This document shows, piece by piece, positions 61,105 through 64,000 of a stretch of DNA of 64,000 nt. Below the pieces are notes generated by a model that worked only from the letters and a program-made list of their open reading frames with translations, had not been told where the DNA came from and searched no databases. Positions within the stretch are counted from its first letter, which is position 1; each line of letters begins with the position of its first letter. Source of the DNA: Candidatus Obscuribacterales bacterium. Lineage in GTDB: Bacteria > Cyanobacteriota > Vampirovibrionia > Obscuribacterales > Obscuribacteraceae. The stretch is taken from assembly GCA_031292355.1 (NCBI GenBank), contig JARLHI010000060.1, positions 248,001 to 312,000 on the forward strand, given 5' to 3'. The position numbers were made by a program, and so were the translations under genes.

Positions 61105-64000
61105 GTGGCATTCCAGGTTCCTAGACGACTAAATATACGCACGCGGATGCTCCTGCTCTGTTTGGGAGTCGCGGCCCCACTTTTAGCGATAGGCACCTTT
61201 GCCGTCTGGAAAGAGTATCGGACGTTACGCACAGAAGCTGCTCGGGGCACGGCCTTTCAGGTCGCTATAGCCGTTCGCACCCTTAAACAGTGGATGGTCG
61301 GTGAGCTTAATACTCTTGGTGCTCTTAGTTCTTTGTCCGATGTGCAGAAGTTGGACAAAACTCCATCGACTAAAATTTTTACTACAGCTTTGAAGGCGCA
61401 CAGATCGTGGGACGATTTATCGCTCATCGATAGTAATCAAAACTGCGTGGTTACCGTTACCAAAGATGGTCAAATTGCAAATCGATTTGATTTTGCGACG
61501 GCGCAAACTACTGCTTTTTTGCAAACTGTTTTAAAACAGCATAAGGGCGATATCTCAGGCTATAAAACGTCACCAGTCACGGGTAAACCGGCCTTGCTCG
61601 TCGCCGAGCCCGTAGCAATAGAAGGTGCTGGGCCTGGACCTCATCAGGGATTGCTTGTGGCCAGTGTCAGCCCCAAGACTGTTTTGTCATTATTTAGTGG
61701 GTTGGATGGTGTCAACGACGGCACCATGGTCGCCGTTTGTGATCGTGATAGTCGTGTCATTGCGCGCACTTTGCAGAGCGACTATTGGGAAGGAAAAGAC
61801 TTCTCCCAGGCTCGTACAGTCAAAGCAGCAAGTACAAAAGCAAAAGGGCAACTAGAAATAGTTGGCATTGCGGATCCGATCGCTCGAGCATACGCTTTTG
61901 AAAAAGTCCCTGAACTTGGCTGGCTGGTTGAAGTGGGTGTGCCACTAGAGACAATTTATGGCTCAGCCCATGACTGGCTCCTCATTATGGTTGTGCTGGC
62001 TGGTTGCGCTCTTGGTGTTTCAATAGTTCTTGCCTTTTCTGCAACCAATCACTTCACACGAAACATTAGCATTCTGGTGCGTGAAGCTCTTGCGCTCGGC
62101 AAAGGTGACCTCAGCAAACGCGTTGATGTACCAGCTCGCGACGAACTGGGCAAACTAGCCAAAGCCTTCAATCAGATGGCCTCGCAGCTTGAGCTCAATC
62201 GCGATCTTAAGATAATGCTTGAGACTATTTCTGAATCTATCCGTCATTCACTCGATCTCAACGAAATTCTCAACACCACGGTAAGCGAACTTGGACAGGC
62301 GTTGAACGCCAGTCGTTGTTGTCTGGCTATCGTCGACACTCATGAAACGGCTGACGTTGCCGATGACGAGCTGGTGTTTGATTACGTCTGGTATAACGAA
62401 GCGAAAAATGGCGGTCAACTTCATAATCGCACTATACGTATCGCTAGAGATGGCGTACTTAAGATGATTCTCGAGCAGGGCTCGATTTTATCTCTGGATG
62501 TGATTAATCAAAAGTCCAATCCTCTTTTTGATGATTCGGTCGAGTCCCCAGATGATTGGAAGTCAATTAAGTCTTTGATTGCCTGTCCAATCAACACACA
62601 TGATGGTGCAATCGGTCTCATTCTTGTGCATCAGTGCGATGAGCATCGGGTATGGACTGATGCAGAAGTTGAGCTAGTCGACGGTATCACTTCGCATGTA
62701 GCTCTGGCTATGCAGCACGCTCGTCTGTACAACCGCACTAAGACGATGGCCGAGCAGGAGATGCTAATTAATCACATCGTCTCTGCAACACGTTCTTCAC
62801 TCGAGTTAGATACTATCTTGAGCACTGTATCAATTGAAGTTGGTAAGGCGCTTGGCGTCGACCGCTGTCAGATTGCTTTGCCGCGTTCCGAAGGACCGCT
62901 TGTAGTCACGCACGAATTTCACGAGCCAAATTTGAGTTCTGCTAAAGGTATCAACTTATATTCCGAGCAAATTGATTTTGGTCCAGACGACGCTGAGTCT
63001 CCATACACCAAGCACCACACCTTGCTTGGTATCAATCTCGAACGGCTCTTTAGCGATAATGGTCGCACTTTGCACAGTCTTTATTCTGAAGTCGGGGCCG
63101 ATACAATTGGTGAGTCGCCTCTGTCTATCATCAATGAAGTAAGTAGCGATAGTCGCGCCCTACCTTTCCACGATTTTCTCGATACTGTTGGCTCTCAATC
63201 TTTGATTGCCGCACCACTGCTTAACGATAAGAGTCTTGTTGGTCTGTTGATGGTTCACCAATGTGATTCAGCTCGCGTCTGGAAGTCCAGTGAAATACGC
63301 TTGATTGCTGCAGTTGCAGATCAACTAGCAATTGCCGTTTCGCATGCTCAATTGTTTGCTCAAGTGAAATACCAGGCAATCACGGATGGACTAACCGGCT
63401 TATACAATCACATCTACTTTAAGAATCGCCTCACGGAAGAAATTAAGACGGCGCAACGCCGTAGTCAACCATGCTCTTTGTTGATGATCGATTTAGACAA
63501 GCTGAAAGTTATCAACGATAATTACGGACATCCAGTGGGTGATGCGGCGATTCGCCACGTCGCCAATATCTTGCAAAAAATTCTGCGCTCAGGTGACACT
63601 GCCGCTCGCTATGGTGGCGAAGAGTTTGGTGTCATCCTGCCAGGCACTACTTTGCTTGAAGCAGCATTGATTGCAGACCGTCTATGTTCACAGATACGCA
63701 ATACGCCAGTACCAGGGCTCGGTCGAATAACTGCTTCAATTGGGGCTGCTGTTTTCCCGAAACATGCATCAAGTGCCGCCGAATTGATAGAACGTGCAGA
63801 CAAAGCTCTCTATGTCTCTAAAAACTCTGGTCGTGACCAGGTGCAATTGTGTGAAGATGCATTCAAACCAGCACAAAAACTGTTGCCTGGACAATTGCCG
63901 AAGATTTCTCCTGTACGCGAAGCCGATATGCGCCTCGAACGCGAGATTCTAGAACGAGTGCAGGGCAGCCCATCTGACCGCGAACTCAGTCTCAGTCTGG
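61105..64000 (+). CDS. Sensor diguanylate cyclase: periplasmic sensor, HAMP, two GAF, GGDEF; 3' end off the window
   Basis: 965 codons are seen. A first span (LLCLGVAAPLLAIGTFAVW) and a second (WLLIMVVLAGCALGVSIVLA) enclose a 260-residue sensor domain of dCache type. HAMP follows (VREALALGKGDLSKRVDVPA, DELGKLAKAFNQMASQLE), then GAF 1 (ending HQCDEHRVW) and GAF 2 (ending HQCDSARVW), then a GGDEF domain (TDGLTGLYNHIYFKNRL, IDLDKLKVINDNYGHPVGD, AARYGGEEFGVILPG). The active-site signature is GGEEF, which is functional. It makes cyclic-di-GMP from GTP in response to an outside signal. GTG 61105 has GAGG upstream. Residues after the GGDEF continue past the edge. Confidence 0.92.
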   Translation, partial: MAFQVPRRLNIRTRMLLLCLGVAAPLLAIGTFAVWKEYRTLRTEAARGTAFQVAIAVRTLKQWMVGELNTLGALSSLSDVQKLDKTPSTKIFTTALKAHRSWDDLSLIDSNQNCVVTVTKDGQIANRFDFATAQTTAFLQTVLKQHKGDISGYKTSPVTGKPALLVAEPVAIEGAGPGPHQGLLVASVSPKTVLSLFSGLDGVNDGTMVAVCDRDSRVIARTLQSDYWEGKDFSQARTVKAASTKAKGQLEIVGIADPIARAYAFEKVPELGWLVEVGVPLETIYGSAHDWLLIMVVLAGCALGVSIVLAFSATNHFTRNISILVREALALGKGDLSKRVDVPARDELGKLAKAFNQMASQLELNRDLKIMLETISESIRHSLDLNEILNTTVSELGQALNASRCCLAIVDTHETADVADDELVFDYVWYNEAKNGGQLHNRTIRIARDGVLKMILEQGSILSLDVINQKSNPLFDDSVESPDDWKSIKSLIACPINTHDGAIGLILVHQCDEHRVWTDAEVELVDGITSHVALAMQHARLYNRTKTMAEQEMLINHIVSATRSSLELDTILSTVSIEVGKALGVDRCQIALPRSEGPLVVTHEFHEPNLSSAKGINLYSEQIDFGPDDAESPYTKHHTLLGINLERLFSDNGRTLHSLYSEVGADTIGESPLSIINEVSSDSRALPFHDFLDTVGSQSLIAAPLLNDKSLVGLLMVHQCDSARVWKSSEIRLIAAVADQLAIAVSHAQLFAQVKYQAITDGLTGLYNHIYFKNRLTEEIKTAQRRSQPCSLLMIDLDKLKVINDNYGHPVGDAAIRHVANILQKILRSGDTAARYGGEEFGVILPGTTLLEAALIADRLCSQIRNTPVPGLGRITASIGAAVFPKHASSAAELIERADKALYVSKNSGRDQVQLCEDAFKPAQKLLPGQLPKISPVREADMRLEREILERVQGSPSDRELSLSL

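Overview
The window looks like a chromosomal segment from a non-photosynthetic relative of Cyanobacteria, most probably Candidatus Obscuribacterales / Vampirovibrionia (Melainabacteria). This is inference. It rests on a cyanobacterial-type two-cluster ferredoxin (18601-18825), an SbtA-type bicarbonate-transporter homologue (46929-49019), GAF domains with a [HD]QCD-x2-R-x-W motif like those in cyanobacterial sensor proteins, many TPR proteins, envelope proteins of diderm type (AsmA-like), and frequent GTG/TTG starts. No phage, insertion sequence or CRISPR array was seen.

Layout. 1-2.2 kb: a minus-strand gene running off the left edge that fuses a lipase maturation factor (LMF) membrane domain to a MEMO domain. 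2.6-11.7 kb: an XRE regulator, small membrane and zinc-ribbon proteins, TPR proteins, an alpha/beta hydrolase, an acyl-CoA ligase, a beta-propeller protein and rsfS. 12-15.6 kb: hup and three secreted or anchored proteins. 15.6-18.8 kb: rpsO-pnp and a ferredoxin. 19-24.2 kb: a Pro/Gly/Tyr-rich secreted protein, then a GT87-type glycosyltransferase beside a UbiA-family enzyme resembling decaprenyl-phosphate phosphoribosyltransferase. 24.5-31.6 kb: a REC-GAF-LuxR regulator, a giant AsmA-like protein and a XerC/D recombinase.

31.8-42.0 kb is a 10-kb accessory locus, all on the minus strand: a lectin/chitobiase-fold surface protein, a C39-like peptidase joined to an RHS/YD-repeat shell (about 2,540 codons, cut by one in-frame TAG), eight LysM-like repeats nested inside the shell, a variable tip, and a small downstream gene in the immunity position. 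It is followed by a 1.3-kb stretch without convincing genes.

43.3-52.2 kb: an HTH/zinc-finger protein, a DUF2071 protein with an AAA ATPase, the SbtA-like fusion, TPR and secreted proteins, and an LLM flavin oxidoreductase. 52.5-61 kb: housekeeping genes in order rpsF-ssb-rpsR, an HExxH protein, tRNA-Leu(CAG), infC-rpmI-rplT, a TrmH-type methyltransferase, tatC, and a tandem pair of M50-like membrane proteins, the second of which has lost the zinc motif. 61.1 kb to the right edge: a sensor/HAMP/GAF/GAF/GGDEF diguanylate cyclase, incomplete.

The strongest candidates for something undescribed are the LMF-MEMO fusion, the TAG-interrupted RHS locus with nested repeats, the active/inactive M50 pair and the SbtA fusion.
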